Shown here in pieces: positions 4,768 through 5,922 of a stretch of 5,922 bases of DNA. Source of the DNA: an uncultured Ruminococcus sp. (GTDB lineage Bacteria; Bacillota; Clostridia; Oscillospirales; CAG-272); assembly GCA_902782785.1 (NCBI GenBank), contig CACZOH010000114.1, forward strand, positions 1 to 5,922. Direction: 5' to 3'. Position 1 is the stretch's first letter; every line of letters begins with the position of its first letter. Both the position numbers and the translations under genes were made by a program. Below the pieces are notes generated by a model. That model ran no database searches and was not told the origin of the DNA. It saw only the letters and a program-made list of their open reading frames with translations.

Positions 4768-5817
4768 TTAAATTTCAATAAGATTTTTATCGGATCCCGT
4801 TATATCTCTGCATCCGTCCGCGTAATAAAGGACCATATCCTCTATCCTGCAGCCGTATTTTCCGGCTATGTAAATACCCGGCTCTACCGTTATGACGTGA
4901 CCCTGCGACAGCTTTTTGCCGTCCGAACGGAAGCTGACGCCGGGCGCTTCGTGAATGTATAAGCCGACGCCGTGTCCGAGACTGTGACCGAACGTGCCGG
5001 GATAGTCCCTGTCGATTATATCGCGGGCGATCTTATCGAGCCCGGCGAGATCCGCGCCCGGCACCGCCGCCTCGAGCGCCGCCTCCTGCGCCGCTTTTAC
5101 CGTGTTGTAAAGCTTTTTCATATCGTTGTCCGCCTTGCCGACGACGACCGTCCTCGTCATATCGGAGCAGTAGCCGTTGTACTTGCAGCCGTAGTCCATG
5201 GTAAGGAAGCCGCGCTGTACCTTTACGTCGCGCGGTACGCCGTGCGGCATCGAGGACGCCGCGCCGGATACTGCGATCGTATCGAACGCCACGCACTGTC
5301 CACCGTGCGTGCGCATATATACCTCAAGCTCAAGCGCGACTTCTTTTTCGGTCCTGTCCGTGGAGATGAAGCCTAAAATGTGCTTGAAAGCCTCGTCCGC
5401 TATGCTCTGCGCTTTCGCTATGCTGTCAAGCTCGTCGTCGTCCTTGAATTCGCGCAGCGCGTCCACCGCGCGGCCTATCGGGATGAACTCCACGTCCTCA
5501 AAACGCTTTTTGAAGCTATCAAGCTCCGCGACCGTGACGCATTCGTCCTCAAATGCGACGACTTTGACGTTCAGACTGTCAAACAGCTCCTTGAGCGCTC
5601 CGCCTTTAAGCAGGACCTTTACGGTACCCTCCGACGCTTCGGCGGCCTCGATATATCGTGAATCCGTGATTAAATACGTCTCCTTCGGCGTTACGAACGC
5701 GTATCCGTCAGTATAGGAAAACGCAGTTGCGTAATACTGGTTAACCTCGCTTGTCAGCAGTATGCCGTCGCATCCGGACGGTATGACCTTCTTTATTTTT
5801 TCAAATTTGCCTTTCAT
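4768..5817 (-). CDS. pepP: Xaa-Pro peptidase, M24B family (short PepP/YqhT type)
   Basis: Dinuclear-metal cytoplasmic peptidase that cleaves the bond between the N-terminal residue and proline (aminopeptidase P or prolidase). The 349-residue product fits the short Firmicutes form. The N-terminal creatinase-like domain (about 1-125) has LLTSEVNQYYATAFSYTDGY and YLITDSRYIEAA. The pita-bread catalytic domain (about 130-349) keeps all five metal ligands: Asp208 (MDYG), Asp219 (SDMTRT), His282 (GHGVG), Glu312 (VEPG) and Glu326 (RIEDMV). His192 (PHG) and His289 (IHE), which line the active site, are also present. The ATG follows AAGG with moderate spacing and a clear promoter. Placement just upstream of efp is a familiar Firmicutes arrangement and links proline peptide turnover with proline-rich translation. 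Aminopeptidase versus dipeptidase cannot be told from sequence alone. Confidence 0.93.
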   Translation of the reverse strand: MKGKFEKIKKVIPSGCDGILLTSEVNQYYATAFSYTDGYAFVTPKETYLITDSRYIEAAEASEGTVKVLLKGGALKELFDSLNVKVVAFEDECVTVAELDSFKKRFEDVEFIPIGRAVDALREFKDDDELDSIAKAQSIADEAFKHILGFISTDRTEKEVALELEVYMRTHGGQCVAFDTIAVSGAASSMPHGVPRDVKVQRGFLTMDYGCKYNGYCSDMTRTVVVGKADNDMKKLYNTVKAAQEAALEAAVPGADLAGLDKIARDIIDRDYPGTFGHSLGHGVGLYIHEAPGVSFRSDGKKLSQGHVITVEPGIYIAGKYGCRIEDMVLYYADGCRDITGSDKNLIEI

Positions 5818-5846
5818 ATTCCGACCTTTTCTTTTTGTTTTTTCTT

Positions 5847-5875
5847 ATTTTATCATAAATTTGTTGATTTGTCAA
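5847..5875 (-). promoter_or_regulatory. Sigma-A promoter of pepP
   Basis: Read on the minus strand: TTGACA (5875-5870), a 17-base spacer, then TAAAAT (5852-5847). The -35 box is exact and the -10 box has one mismatch. Transcription should start near 5840, about 23 bases before the pepP ATG. Confidence 0.82.
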
Positions 5876-5882
5876 TATAAAA

Positions 5883-5896
5883 ATATCATCTGATAT
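5883..5896. repeat. Short inverted repeat upstream of the pepP promoter
   Basis: ATATCA-TC-TGATAT is a perfect 6+2+6 inverted repeat, 7 bases upstream of the pepP -35 box. It could be an activator or repressor site, or part of a divergent promoter region for a gene beyond the window edge. The region is AT-rich, so chance is a real alternative. Nothing else was seen between 5876 and 5922. Confidence 0.3.
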
Positions 5897-5922
5897 AAAG
5901 CAGAAAACACAGGGAAAACAAA

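Noticed and set aside
5198..5716. Long plus-strand open frame rich in Ser
   Set aside because: It lies opposite the pepP-like gene, shows no domain or ribosome binding site, and its composition is that expected from antisense of the real gene.

Overview
The window looks like a piece of a Firmicutes (class Clostridia) chromosome, most likely from an uncultured gut-type lineage. The reasons are the protein types, the near-consensus sigma-A promoters, the GGAGG-type ribosome binding sites, and the pairing of an Xaa-Pro peptidase with elongation factor P and an acidic CD1247-like protein. Placement below class level is not supported by what I can see.

Left part, plus strand (1-2210): a translocation, antitermination and ribosomal block, secE - nusG - rplK - rplA, all complete. 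The 121-base nusG-rplK gap carries a structure that closely resembles the L1-binding helix of 23S rRNA. It is therefore a strong candidate for the site where L1 represses its own rplK-rplA mRNA. A clean intrinsic terminator follows rplA, and rplJ-rplL, which often come next, are absent here.

Middle part, plus strand (2215-3535): a consensus promoter (TTGACA, 17 bases, extended TATAAT) drives a tight operon. It encodes a low-molecular-weight protein tyrosine phosphatase, a small uncharacterised HExxH protein, and a broken gene. That gene keeps a good ribosome binding site, a 27-codon N-terminal piece and an open C-terminal piece of 84 codons in another frame. It reads as the internally deleted remnant of a flavin-reductase-like protein with a PCP-reductase-like C-terminal domain.

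Right part, minus strand (3637-5875), convergent with the middle: pepP-like Xaa-Pro peptidase, then efp, then a short acidic protein with a degenerate zinc ribbon. pepP and efp each have their own TTGACA promoter with 17-base spacing. The efp promoter has a perfect 7+1+7 inverted repeat over its -35 box, a possible operator. EF-P relieves ribosome stalling at proline runs and the peptidase cleaves X-Pro bonds, so this end has a proline theme.

Nothing resembling a mobile element, CRISPR array, tRNA or rRNA gene was seen. The most useful items for follow-up are the L1 operator candidate, the reductase remnant, the HExxH family, the lost zinc ligand and the efp operator candidate.
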